Of a stretch of 64,000 nt of DNA, positions 1 to 8,293 are shown one piece after another. The notes under the pieces are model-generated. The model saw only the letters and a program-made list of their open reading frames with translations, was not told the DNA's origin and did no database searches. This stretch comes from CAYRUP01 sp964489265 (GTDB lineage Bacteria; Pseudomonadota; Gammaproteobacteria; DSM-16500). The stretch lies in assembly GCA_964489265.1 (NCBI GenBank), contig CAZAXX010000004.1, forward strand, positions 1-64,000, read 5' to 3'. A program made the position numbers and the translations under genes. Position 1 is the first letter of the stretch. Each line of letters opens with the position of its first letter.

Positions 1-966
1 CCCAAGAAACGGTAATACACTCACTAAAATAACAATTGGTTGCATTATTAATGCGAGACCAATGATCATCATGAGTAAAGACGCGGCTCGTAATACCCAA
101 GTTAGAATTCGATTTTGTGACACGGCTTCATTTATCATTTGTCCTGATGATTGCTGTCCCATTGCTATCAACATCACAGGTATTCCCGCTCGTGCCATAT
201 AGGGTTGCAATGTATTGCCAGACTGTTGGCCGATGACGCTGACAGTTTGTGGCAACACTTCCATTAAACTAATTTTTACGTCGCCTACGCTAGGTGAAGC
301 CGGATCTTTACCGACATAAATGACTTGATCATCAAGCAGCACTGATTTGTTTAATTGTTTTTTTAAAGGAGCAAGATCTGTTTTGGATAAATCGATTGGT
401 TGTGCATTTTCAATTTGCGAAACGAGTTCTGCAGGTAAAATAAAATCGCCTACCGTGACAGTTTGTGCTTGAATATCTTTGGATGAAATTGGGAAAGTTG
501 CTGGATTTTGATGACCTGTTTGATCTTTAAATTTATCACTTTGTATGGGTGAAGCTGACCAGACACGATCATAGGTATACGTTTTAGTTGTTTTTTCTGA
601 ACCACCGACTTGTTGCTCAGTTTCTGTTTTAACGTTTTCCTGCCATTGATACATTTCAACATTGCGATTAATTCGAATGGCCTTTTCTGAAATAGCAAAC
701 AATGGATCACTCAAAATATCTTCTGTCGTCGCTAGCCCATTGAAATAAACAACTTGTAAATTATTTTTGGCATCCAGTGGCGTATTTGGCACTGAAATTA
801 AAACTTTTCCTGCTTCTTTTAGTGATTGCGTTGTATGCAGACCATGACTTTCATTCCAGAAAATTAAAACAAAAGAAAGGATTATTAAAACAAATCCGAT
901 GACAATTCCTGTTAATGATTTAACTAGCCGACTACCCCATGATTGTACAGTGACTTCTTGCACCAT
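1..966 (-). CDS. TMEM43 (LUMA) family membrane protein, C-terminus cut by window edge
   Basis: The frame is open from an ATG at 964-966 to the left edge (322 codons, no stop), so the gene is partial. An AGGAG lies just upstream of the ATG. After a short cytoplasmic start (MVQEVTVQSWGSRLVKSLTG) comes one membrane helix, about residues 17-38, ending FWNE. A long extracytoplasmic part follows, with TMEM43-like stretches (VVYFNGLATTEDILSDPLF, then NRNVEMYQWQE). At least one further helix appears near residues 290-320 (VLRAASLLMMIIGLALIMQP). This layout matches the TMEM43/LUMA family, known from animal inner nuclear membrane and also found in bacteria, where its role is unknown. It lies 61 bp downstream of the next gene on the same strand and may be cotranscribed with it. 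Confidence 0.8.
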   Translation of the reverse strand, partial: MVQEVTVQSWGSRLVKSLTGIVIGFVLIILSFVLIFWNESHGLHTTQSLKEAGKVLISVPNTPLDAKNNLQVVYFNGLATTEDILSDPLFAISEKAIRINRNVEMYQWQENVKTETEQQVGGSEKTTKTYTYDRVWSASPIQSDKFKDQTGHQNPATFPISSKDIQAQTVTVGDFILPAELVSQIENAQPIDLSKTDLAPLKKQLNKSVLLDDQVIYVGKDPASPSVGDVKISLMEVLPQTVSVIGQQSGNTLQPYMARAGIPVMLIAMGQQSSGQMINEAVSQNRILTWVLRAASLLMMIIGLALIMQPIVILVSVLPFLG

Positions 967-1026
967 CTTGGCGTTCTCCTGGGAAAAACCCGCACAGATA
1001 ATTAATCATAGCATAAAACGGCTATC

Positions 1027-2280
1027 TCATGGTTTGGGTGGGTGGTGGCGGATCTGCTGCATTAACTGCAGCAATTCATTTGGTTTTCCTGGTAGCACAT
1101 AAAGTGGTGAAGGATGATCTACTAAGAACTTTTTGATTGCTACTATATCTACATCACGAAGCTCTTTGCTAGGATGTAAATACAAACTCACAATCCATTT
1201 CAAATGTTGCGATAATTTGTATGCTAAAAATTCTTGTGACGATTTACACTTTGCTATTTGTTGCATAAATACTTTGGCAATCTCTGGGTTGCCTTCTTGT
1301 AAAGACGTTAAAATAGTGGTCATGACAATGTCGTGACTTGACTGCATACCTTGGCTAGTACCTCTTCGCGTGAGAGAATCGCCTATTTTTTCCCAGAGTA
1401 ATTTAGCTACTTTTAATTCTCTGGCATCAGTTTTTTCATCAAGCACTGCTGAAATGGTTGTAACACAAGCGCCAACTTGAAACCACTCTTTACAAATTTC
1501 AACAAAGGTTACTGCGACATCTTTATAGTCTGGAAAATTTCCCGCGCCGCCGAGATTATCAAAAAAATCTTTTTTTAGGGTCGGAATCGTTAGCTTAGCA
1601 GAATCTGTATCCTCAGCATCACTCTTGCTTTCATCAGCATCATTCTTACTTAATAAACCTTTATTCTCAAGGTATGTTGTAATGTCATCAGCAGCATCCT
1701 CTCTACTTAATAAATATAAAATTTCTTCTACGCTAAAAATCGCACTATGGTAAGCTGTTTTATACTGCAATACACATGCTTCAAAAAGCATTTGCGCTTG
1801 TTTAAAAGCAATGAGATAGAGCAAATCATTTGCAATAGACCAGTTTGCTTCAACTTTCACTCGTAGTGCATCACAATCACTCCAAGAAAGATTTGTGGAT
1901 TCGAGCTTGTTGAGAATTGCATGCTTAGCTTCTTCAGTTGCTACAAGAGAATGAAGTTCATCAGCAACTATTTTTGCTTTAGACAGTGCGAGACGTAGTT
2001 GACTACCTTTACTCCAAAAAGAAGGGTCCCAATGTTCAAGAACAAATTCTTTTTCTGCAACCGTCAATTTTTTTGGTGTGGAAGATGTTGGTTTTTTTAA
2101 TAATTCAGTGACTGTTATTTCAAACTTCTCTCTATTTGTCGTTAATTCCTTTAACAAGTGGGTTCTTAGATCATCACGACTTGAATCAACGGCTAATGCA
2201 TGGGCATAGATTTCATAAATTAGATGATTTAAATCATCTAAATCAGGTGGGCTCGGCGTTCCTTTTCTCTCTCCAGACAT
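1027..2280 (-). CDS. hypothetical protein, predicted all-helical cytosolic
   Basis: A 417-residue protein that I do not recognise. It has no signal peptide or membrane segment. It is rich in Leu, Lys, Glu and Asp with long amphipathic helical stretches. A Ser/Asp/Glu-rich linker lies near residue 220 (DADESKSDAEDTDS). The C-terminus is short and Pro/His-rich (IRHHPPKP). Several other proteins in this window share this style (33273, 47828, 51324), but I could not see convincing sequence identity between them. TMEM43 follows 61 bp downstream in the same direction. A translocated effector is possible in a Legionellales genome, but nothing in the sequence shows it. Confidence 0.7.
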   Translation of the reverse strand: MSGERKGTPSPPDLDDLNHLIYEIYAHALAVDSSRDDLRTHLLKELTTNREKFEITVTELLKKPTSSTPKKLTVAEKEFVLEHWDPSFWSKGSQLRLALSKAKIVADELHSLVATEEAKHAILNKLESTNLSWSDCDALRVKVEANWSIANDLLYLIAFKQAQMLFEACVLQYKTAYHSAIFSVEEILYLLSREDAADDITTYLENKGLLSKNDADESKSDAEDTDSAKLTIPTLKKDFFDNLGGAGNFPDYKDVAVTFVEICKEWFQVGACVTTISAVLDEKTDARELKVAKLLWEKIGDSLTRRGTSQGMQSSHDIVMTTILTSLQEGNPEIAKVFMQQIAKCKSSQEFLAYKLSQHLKWIVSLYLHPSKELRDVDIVAIKKFLVDHPSPLYVLPGKPNELLQLMQQIRHHPPKP

Positions 2281-2389
2281 GGTTTAATACTCGTTTTGCT
2301 AGAATTTATATCATATCATTGATCGAAGAATAAACAAAATAATGGGACACACCTTCGAGACGACGCGTTGCGTCTCCTCAGGGCCGCCC

Positions 2390-3334
2390 CTACAGATATA
2401 TGATACAGCTACGCTTTGCTAAATCATCTAACCAGTTGGGTATATTGAGATTTTTATTTAGGCGAAGATCTAGTTTTTCTAGATTTAGTAAGTTTTTGAT
2501 AGTGTCAGGCAACGAAGTCAATTGATTATCGCGTAAGTCCAGAAAGCGCAGGGATTTCATATTGCCGATAGATGCTGGGATCTCCGTCAATAAATTGGTA
2601 CGAAGATCAAGTTCTGCTAAATTTCCTAAATTGCCAATCGTATCTGGCAATGATTTTAATTGATTATTTTGCAGCATCAATTTTTTTAAGGAATTTAAGT
2701 GACCGATGGAATCAGGAAGAAAATTAATTTTATTATTCATCGCATGACATTCTTTTAAGTGGTGAAGATTGCCGATGAATGAAGGTAGAGAAACCAGGTC
2801 ATTTTGATATAAGCGAAGTTCAAGTAAATTTTCCAAGTCTTCAATGCATGCTGGGAGAGTCGTAAATTTGTTGTGAGTTATGTTTAAATAAATTAATTTT
2901 TTTAAATTATGTAATGATCCAGGTAATAGTTCGAGTTGATTTCCGCCTAGATATAAAAATTGAAGCTGCGTAAGTTCCCCGACTGCAGTTGGTAACTGTG
3001 TTAAGGCATTATGTTGTATGTCTAATACTTGTAGATTTTTTAATTTACCAATGCTCTCAGACAATGATGTAAACTGATTCGCGCTGAGATTAATTCTTTC
3101 TAACTGTGATAGTTGAAAAAACGCTTCTGGTAAATGACGCAAACGGTTTTTGTAAAAACTAAGTCGTTTGACGTTGGTTAATTGTTGGAGATTTTCGGGA
3201 AGTTCCGCAAGCTGATTTTCATCAAACCAAATTTCATCCCATTCGTTTTGTGAAAGAATGTCTTCGGGAAAAGAAGTTAATTGTTGGTGCGCTAAATTAA
3301 GTTTTTTTTGTGGAGGTTGCATACCTATTACCAT
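2390..3334 (-). CDS. leucine-rich repeat protein (11 LRRs)
   Basis: A 314-residue protein made almost entirely of 23-residue LRRs with the pattern LPxxIGxLxxLxxLxLxxNxL. Eleven consecutive units can be counted from about residue 44 to 297, preceded by a degenerate N-terminal unit and closed by a short cap (IPNWLDDLAKRS). The absence of a signal peptide suggests a cytosolic or translocated protein. The repeat type resembles plant intracellular Ras-group/SHOC2-like LRRs and LRR effectors of intracellular bacteria, and serves protein-protein binding. The start may be the ATG at 3334 or the one four codons later. A full-length palindromic repeat lies directly upstream (3354-3423). Confidence 0.85.
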   Translation of the reverse strand: MVIGMQPPQKKLNLAHQQLTSFPEDILSQNEWDEIWFDENQLAELPENLQQLTNVKRLSFYKNRLRHLPEAFFQLSQLERINLSANQFTSLSESIGKLKNLQVLDIQHNALTQLPTAVGELTQLQFLYLGGNQLELLPGSLHNLKKLIYLNITHNKFTTLPACIEDLENLLELRLYQNDLVSLPSFIGNLHHLKECHAMNNKINFLPDSIGHLNSLKKLMLQNNQLKSLPDTIGNLGNLAELDLRTNLLTEIPASIGNMKSLRFLDLRDNQLTSLPDTIKNLLNLEKLDLRLNKNLNIPNWLDDLAKRSCIIYL

Positions 3335-3353
3335 ATAAAAATATTACCAGCCA

Positions 3354-3423
3354 TGTCATCCTGAACGAAGTGAAGGATCTCTGAGTTATAACGTGGAGAT
3401 CCTTCACTTCGTTCAGGATGACA
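3354..3423. repeat. 70-bp palindromic repeat, full copy
   Basis: A near-perfect inverted repeat with arms of about 28 bp, beginning TGTCATCCTGAACGAAG and ending with the reverse complement, around a short AT-rich loop. Four other long copies or variants occur at 17683, 24257, 53927 and 59402, and single arms occur at 10859, 10878, 11084 and 14095. It lies between dinB and the LRR gene. Confidence 0.95.
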
Positions 3424-3482
3424 CGGTCGTTCAGGATGACGCAGTCATTCAGGACGGCACAGTCATTCGTTCTGGATGACAG
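3424..3482. repeat. decayed tandem copies of the palindrome end
   Basis: Three imperfect direct copies of about 18-22 bp follow the palindrome. Each is a variant of CATTCAGGATGACACGGT, such as GTTCAGGATGACGCAGT, and the last keeps TCTGGATGACA. They look like slippage or serial insertion products of the right end of the 70-bp element. Confidence 0.75.
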
Positions 3483-3487
3483 AAGCA

Positions 3488-4564
3488 TCATAACAAACAT
3501 TGCTGCACAACACCCTCTACTTGATTGTTATTGTCATGACAAAAATGCACGCCCAAACCCAACAATCTCACCGGAGGATGCTCTGTCGCATAAATTTCTT
3601 CAAGTAAATTTTGATACTCGACCCAATTTGCCTGATTACTTATTTTTTCATGAGTAGTTTGTTTAAAATCATTAAACTTCAATTTGATATATTGATTTTT
3701 AATGAGGTAATCAGGTGCAGCATCGTGCAAACGTTTAATTAGCACAGGATATAATTTATTTAATGCGGCAAAACATTCTTCTTTTGTTTGTAAATCGTGT
3801 GAAAAAGTATGCTCAACGCTCAAGGATTTTCTAATTCTATTCGGCTCAACAACACGATGATCTATCCCATGCGATTGCTCATATAATTGTTGCCCAAACT
3901 TGCCAAAGCGCTCAATCAAATCTATTTTAGAAGCAGCGCGTAAATCCGAGCATAATTTAAAACCTTGCTCATATAATTTTTTTGCTGTTACTTTTCCTAC
4001 CCCAAATAGTTTTTCAACCGGCAAATCTTTCACAAAATCGGTTACTTCTTCTGGACGAATGACAAACAAGCCATTTGGTTTTTTCCATCCACTCGCAATT
4101 TTAGCGAGAAATTTATTCGGCGCGACACCCGCTGAAGCAGTCAGGTTCACTTCTTCCCAAATTCGTTTACGAATCTCTGCTGCAATCAACGTTGCACTAC
4201 CCTTACAATGGCTTGAATTAGAAACATCTAAATACGCTTCATCTAATGACAAAGGCTCCACCCATTCCGTATATTCTCGAAAAATACCGTGAATTATATC
4301 AGCCGCCTCACGATATTTATTCATATTAACCGGCAAAACAAGTAAATCAGGACACAGACGATAAGCCTGTGCGGTCGACATTGCTGAACGCACCCCATAT
4401 CGTCGTGCGATATAATTACACGTGCACAGCACACCTCTTCTATCTGACGAGCCACCGACTGCAACGGGTTTATCTACCAGCGCAGGATTATCTCTAATTT
4501 CAACTGCCGCATAAAAGCAATCCATATCGATATGGATAATTTTACGCTGAATAATTTCAGCCAC
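3488..4564 (-). CDS. dinB: DNA polymerase IV (Y-family translesion polymerase)
   Basis: A 358-residue Y-family polymerase of normal DinB length. The catalytic palm carries HIDMDCFYAAVE (Asp13, Asp15) and the second acidic pair in SLDEAYLDVS (Asp108, Glu109). A helix-hairpin-helix region appears in LFGVGKVTAKKLYEQG. The little-finger domain follows, with RKSLSVEHTFSHDL. It extends primers past damaged template bases at low fidelity. The gene sits 11 bp downstream of a umuD-like gene on the same strand, so the two are probably one operon. The usual UmuD partner is UmuC (about 420 residues), but the length here fits DinB. The C-terminus lacks a clear clamp-binding QLxLF motif. Confidence 0.95.
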   Translation of the reverse strand: MAEIIQRKIIHIDMDCFYAAVEIRDNPALVDKPVAVGGSSDRRGVLCTCNYIARRYGVRSAMSTAQAYRLCPDLLVLPVNMNKYREAADIIHGIFREYTEWVEPLSLDEAYLDVSNSSHCKGSATLIAAEIRKRIWEEVNLTASAGVAPNKFLAKIASGWKKPNGLFVIRPEEVTDFVKDLPVEKLFGVGKVTAKKLYEQGFKLCSDLRAASKIDLIERFGKFGQQLYEQSHGIDHRVVEPNRIRKSLSVEHTFSHDLQTKEECFAALNKLYPVLIKRLHDAAPDYLIKNQYIKLKFNDFKQTTHEKISNQANWVEYQNLLEEIYATEHPPVRLLGLGVHFCHDNNNQVEGVVQQCLL

Positions 4565-4575
4565 AGATAAAATCC

Positions 4576-5085
4576 CTAAATCGCATGTATCGCATTCGTC
4601 ACCACGCCCCAGACATGGATATCATTTCCCTCTTTTATTTCTATCGGTGAATAATCTGAATTTTCTGGCATCAAAAATAATTTACCATCACGCGTTTTGC
4701 TGATGCGTTTTACCGTTAAGAGACCATCTACCGCTGCAACAACAACTTTTCCATTCGATGGAGCAATCGACCGATCCACAATTAAAATATCATTTTCATT
4801 AATACCGGCATCTTTCATCGAATGACCAGAGACCCGCACAAGAAATGTCGCCGACGGATTTTTAACGAGAAAATCATTCAAATTGACAGATGCTTCACTA
4901 TGATCATCTGCTTCTACAGGTGAACCTGCTGCAACTTTAGAATCGTATAACGGCAACAAAGATCCTTTGCCTGCTATGAATTTTAATACAGATGAAACCG
5001 CACTCAGTGGTACACGAATTTGTTTGGTCGGCTCACCATAACGTTGCGGCCTGCCAGCTCCCTTGCGAGCTCCGCCATAACCCAT
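4576..5085 (-). CDS. umuD: UmuD-like S24 self-cleaving mutagenesis protein
   Basis: A 169-residue LexA/UmuD-type S24 peptidase fold. The self-cleavage site is Ala53-Gly54 (KVAAGSPVEADD). The nucleophile is Ser89 in SGHSMKDAGI and the general base Lys126 in LLTVKRIS. The N-terminus is basic (GGARKGAGRPQRYGEPTKQIRVPLS) and longer than in E. coli UmuD, but there is no LexA-type winged helix. The start has a good AGGAG (5090s). dinB follows after 11 bp, so UmuD probably works with a Y-family polymerase. No clear LexA box is visible upstream; the promoter region instead holds a large inverted repeat (5116-5192). Confidence 0.88.
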   Translation of the reverse strand: MGYGGARKGAGRPQRYGEPTKQIRVPLSAVSSVLKFIAGKGSLLPLYDSKVAAGSPVEADDHSEASVNLNDFLVKNPSATFLVRVSGHSMKDAGINENDILIVDRSIAPSNGKVVVAAVDGLLTVKRISKTRDGKLFLMPENSDYSPIEIKEGNDIHVWGVVTNAIHAI

Positions 5086-5115
5086 TATTTTTCTCTCCTG
5101 ATTTCATGTCATTGT

Positions 5116-5192
5116 GATGTAGTCTTATGCTGGTAAAGCAAGGGTGACAGAGTTACTAACTCAGGGTAGCCATACCAGCGTAAGACAGCATC
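5116..5192. promoter_or_regulatory. large imperfect inverted repeat in the umuD/phyH divergent promoter region
   Basis: The left arm at 5116-5135 (GATGTAGTCTTATGCTGGTA) and right arm at 5173-5192 (TACCAGCGTAAGACAGCATC) are inverted copies with a few mismatches. A perfect 13-bp palindrome, GAGTTACTAACTC, sits at the centre (5150-5162). It lies between the divergent umuD and phyH genes. It could be a pair of operator half-sites or a remnant of a small mobile element. Confidence 0.6.
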
Positions 5193-5300
5193 CTTTACAC
5201 TTCTATTATTACTTGAATTCTGTGACACATTCAAGTGCTATTTTACAGATAACCAATTTAATTAGTATATTATGGAATATCGTTTATAAGGGATACCAGC

Positions 5301-6032
5301 ATGGAAGCGCATTTAACAACAGAAACCAGTGAATCTTATACTCACACAATGCTAAAAGATGGCGTGTTAATTCTAAGAAATATGATTCATGCGAAAACCA
5401 TCCACGCATTAACGACAGAGATAAATAAAATCAGAGAAATAGTCATGAGAAAGGTCAATCAAATGGACCGACCTCTCACGATTTATTCTGATATCGTTGA
5501 AAGACAACCAGGCCGTCTTGATTATCGCTGCGGTTTCACCGCTGAAATTTTTGCTAAAGCCGCCCAACCTATCATCGAAGTCATCAAGCAACTTTCGCCC
5601 GACATTGATTTCAATCATTACTGGGGCGTCATTCCATCGCAAAGTGGATCAGGGCCGACTGATATGCATAGAGATGTTTGGCCTATTTCAAATAAAACGG
5701 AAGGCGTCAATCTGGGTGCGCTCGATCTTATTTTACCTATCTATTATTTTACTGTGTTAATTCCTTTAGTTGAAATTACTAAAGAAAATGGCCCAACGGA
5801 ATTTATCAAAGGCAGTCATCTCGAACAAATTGTTGAGGAGTCGAACGCTCAGATATTTTCACCGTTATTACAACCGGGTGATGTTGTTATTTTCGATGGA
5901 AGAACACTTCACAGAGGTTCGCCAAATAATTCTGCTCAAGAAAAATTACTGGCTTATATTACTTTTACGGCTACCTGGTATCATGATCAAACGTTTACGG
6001 TAAATAATTATCTTTTTCCGGAATTAGGTTAG
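5301..6032 (+). CDS. phytanoyl-CoA dioxygenase (PhyH) family protein
   Basis: A 243-residue Fe(II)/2-oxoglutarate oxygenase-like protein. The double-stranded beta-helix carries the facial triad His123-x-Asp125 (DMHRDVWP) and the distal His204 in FDGRTLHRGSPN. The segment GPTEFIKGSHL is typical of PhyH proteins. The 2-oxoglutarate-binding Arg usually found about 11 residues after the distal His appears to be Lys215 here. The start follows AAGGGATACCAGC. It ends in a 4-bp convergent overlap with the next gene. The substrate cannot be predicted; the family hydroxylates small molecules, including lipids and secondary metabolites. Confidence 0.85.
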   Translation: MEAHLTTETSESYTHTMLKDGVLILRNMIHAKTIHALTTEINKIREIVMRKVNQMDRPLTIYSDIVERQPGRLDYRCGFTAEIFAKAAQPIIEVIKQLSPDIDFNHYWGVIPSQSGSGPTDMHRDVWPISNKTEGVNLGALDLILPIYYFTVLIPLVEITKENGPTEFIKGSHLEQIVEESNAQIFSPLLQPGDVVIFDGRTLHRGSPNNSAQEKLLAYITFTATWYHDQTFTVNNYLFPELG

Positions 6033-7294
6033 ATTTTTTTATACAAAGTTCCATCATACAACATATATTTATTATCGCTGCGCGCATGATAAAATCCCAC
6101 CCGTGCGCCATGCACTTTATCTTTATTTTTTATTCGGTAATTACCATGTAAATAAATAACATCATATTTTATTTCTTCCGGATTTCGAATAATAATAAAG
6201 TGATCACCCACTACAAACACATCTTGCAAAATTTTTTCATTAATCGTCACTCGATGATAATTCCCTTGAAATTCCTGTAGAATACTTTTTTCTTCAATAG
6301 CGCTGTAATCATATTTTTTTAGAAATTTCGCATAATCTACTTGGGTGTGATCCGGCACCTTATCAAATTCGCTATAGCCAAATTGACCGTATACCTCATC
6401 ATAAATGGCTTCTTCGTCATTACTAAACGTAATATAACCTTGTTTATGTTTAAAAGAATACGCCCAAAGACTGCAACCACTAAATGACAATCCCTCGTAG
6501 CCGACCAGCACATCATCTTTTACTAAACGTATTTCAACTGTGAGCCCATTTAAAAGTCTATTCGATGCAGCACGCGCATGCGTAAGGTCAATCATTTGCT
6601 TAAACACAGTATTTTCTAAGATATTTTCCAGCAAAATTTTCATATCGTTTAATGTCGTGTAATAACCATTGCTATAACAAAAAAACCCATGATCCAAAAT
6701 TGCTATCGATGGATAATCATATTTATCTGACAAATCCTGGCAGTAAACATTGATCGGCCGCGTACGGGAAAATAAACTGTTTTTTAAATTAAATTTATCA
6801 AGCACATAATGTTGATACAACTTTTCCATTTTAGTGTTATAAATTTTTTCGATGAGATAACCTAAAAAAATAATCGCTATTTCTGAATAATGAAATTTGC
6901 AGCGATCAGGATAAACTGGCGTAATGTTATTTCTACACATTGCTAAAAAAGTTTCTTCATCAAGAATGGAATGATGTTTAAATGGATTGCCCAACTCGAC
7001 CATTTCCAATTCTTTTTCGGATAGATCAAAAGTATAAGGTAACCCCGAATAATAAGAACAAAGATCACGAAGACTAAATTGACTGCCGATGATTTTTTGA
7101 AATAACTGCAAGAAATCACTCGCTTTGGGATTGACACACAGCGTATCGAGAAACTGATCATCATCAACTATTTTTTTTAATTCGAACTCTTCGGAAAGCA
7201 ACGACAATACAACAAATGTCGTCATAAACTTGGTAAAAGAACCTGAACAATAAAGTCTATCTTTATCCACCGAACCAATTATTTGGATTGTCAT
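6029..7294 (-). CDS. serine beta-lactamase-fold protein (class C/DUF-type hydrolase)
   Basis: A 421-residue protein with an SxxK motif very near the N-terminus (Ser19-Phe-Thr-Lys22) and a Tyr136-Ser-Glu138 motif replacing the usual YxN. This fits the beta-lactamase/D-alanyl-D-alanine carboxypeptidase superfamily. It has no signal peptide, and the SxxK lies about 40-60 residues earlier than in secreted relatives, so it is probably cytoplasmic. The C-terminal 100 residues look like a separate small beta domain (DYSAIEEKSILQEFQGNYH onward), as in class C-like esterases with a lipocalin-like tail. GAAGG lies 9 bp before the ATG. The gene is divergent from the EamA exporter. Confidence 0.7.
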   Translation of the reverse strand: MTIQIIGSVDKDRLYCSGSFTKFMTTFVVLSLLSEEFELKKIVDDDQFLDTLCVNPKASDFLQLFQKIIGSQFSLRDLCSYYSGLPYTFDLSEKELEMVELGNPFKHHSILDEETFLAMCRNNITPVYPDRCKFHYSEIAIIFLGYLIEKIYNTKMEKLYQHYVLDKFNLKNSLFSRTRPINVYCQDLSDKYDYPSIAILDHGFFCYSNGYYTTLNDMKILLENILENTVFKQMIDLTHARAASNRLLNGLTVEIRLVKDDVLVGYEGLSFSGCSLWAYSFKHKQGYITFSNDEEAIYDEVYGQFGYSEFDKVPDHTQVDYAKFLKKYDYSAIEEKSILQEFQGNYHRVTINEKILQDVFVVGDHFIIIRNPEEIKYDVIYLHGNYRIKNKDKVHGARVGFYHARSDNKYMLYDGTLYKKI

Positions 7295-7321
7295 AGAAGG
7301 ACACCTTCGTTAAAATGCCTT

Positions 7322-8200
7322 ATGCCTTTATCTCACCTATTGTTAGCCATATTAGTTGTTTTCATTTGGGGTATCAATTTTCTTTTTGTCAAACTTGGCC
7401 TTGAAGAAATTTCTCCCTTACTGCTTTGCGCGGTGCGATTTATACTGGCAAGTATTCCTGCTATTTTTTTTATTAAACGGCCAGCGATCCCATTCAAAAC
7501 TGTCATGGCATATGGTTTAGTCATGTTCGCGCTGCAATTTTCATTACTCTTTGTCGGGATGCGCACTGGCATGACGCCAGGCATGGCATCGCTGATCATG
7601 CAGGTGCAAGTTTTTTTTAGTTTATTTTTTGCAGCTCTTTTACTTGGTGAAATGCCCTATAGCTGGCAAATTCTCGGCGCTCTGGTTTCTTTCATGGGAA
7701 TTGGTGTGGTTGCGATGCATTTTGATAAACATATTTCACTGCTTGGTTTTACATTTATTCTTGCTGCTGCCGCTGCTTGGGGAGTCGGAAATTTAATTAC
7801 AAAAAAAGCCAGCAATGTGAATATGATTGCTTTAGTCGTTTGGGGAAGTTTTGTGGCGGCAGGACCGATGCTTCTTCTTTCTCTTATTTTTGAAGGCCCT
7901 GGCAGTATTGTTTATACCTATCATCATTTAACTTGGCTGGGAATTACTTCTGTACTTTACATAGTTTACGCCTCAACCTGGATTGGTTATGGCGCATGGA
8001 ATTGGTTACTCAGTCGCTATCCAATTTCAGTCATTGTTCCTTTCACACTCCTAGTACCTATCGTCGGTATTCTGAGCTCTGTTTTAGCCTTAGGCGAACC
8101 CTTCCAACCCTGGAAATTACTGGCCGGACTGCTGGTTATTAGTGGTCTTTGCATTAATCTACTCGGCGCTCGGTTTTCTATAAAAAAACCACGTTGCTAA
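7322..8200 (+). CDS. eamA: EamA-type drug/metabolite transporter (DMT superfamily)
   Basis: A 292-residue, roughly ten-helix inner-membrane protein with two EamA repeats. It closely follows the pattern of E. coli EamA, the O-acetylserine/cysteine exporter: WGINFLFVKLGL near the start, the mid-protein AAAAAWGVGNLITKK, and VPFTLLVPIVGILSS in the second repeat. I chose the ATG at 7322, whose product begins directly with the first helix. A longer frame from a TTG at 7283 overlaps the divergent gene start. An AGAAGG lies about 22 bp upstream, too far to be a normal ribosome site. The exact substrate is uncertain. Confidence 0.82.
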   Translation: MPLSHLLLAILVVFIWGINFLFVKLGLEEISPLLLCAVRFILASIPAIFFIKRPAIPFKTVMAYGLVMFALQFSLLFVGMRTGMTPGMASLIMQVQVFFSLFFAALLLGEMPYSWQILGALVSFMGIGVVAMHFDKHISLLGFTFILAAAAAWGVGNLITKKASNVNMIALVVWGSFVAAGPMLLLSLIFEGPGSIVYTYHHLTWLGITSVLYIVYASTWIGYGAWNWLLSRYPISVIVPFTLLVPIVGILSSVLALGEPFQPWKLLAGLLVISGLCINLLGARFSIKKPRC

Positions 8201-8293
8201 CTCAATGAATAGACTCAAATCCTGAGTGATTGCACATAAAATAATAACAAATGCTATATTTAGAGTATAAAGATTGCAAAATCGGGGGGCAGT

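Noticed and set aside
3900..4292. Plus-strand open frame of 130 codons inside dinB
   Set aside because: Shadow of dinB, which has all catalytic motifs on the other strand.
5086..5150. LexA (SOS) box upstream of umuD
   Set aside because: No CTGT-N8-ACAG-like sequence was visible; only the large inverted repeat was found.
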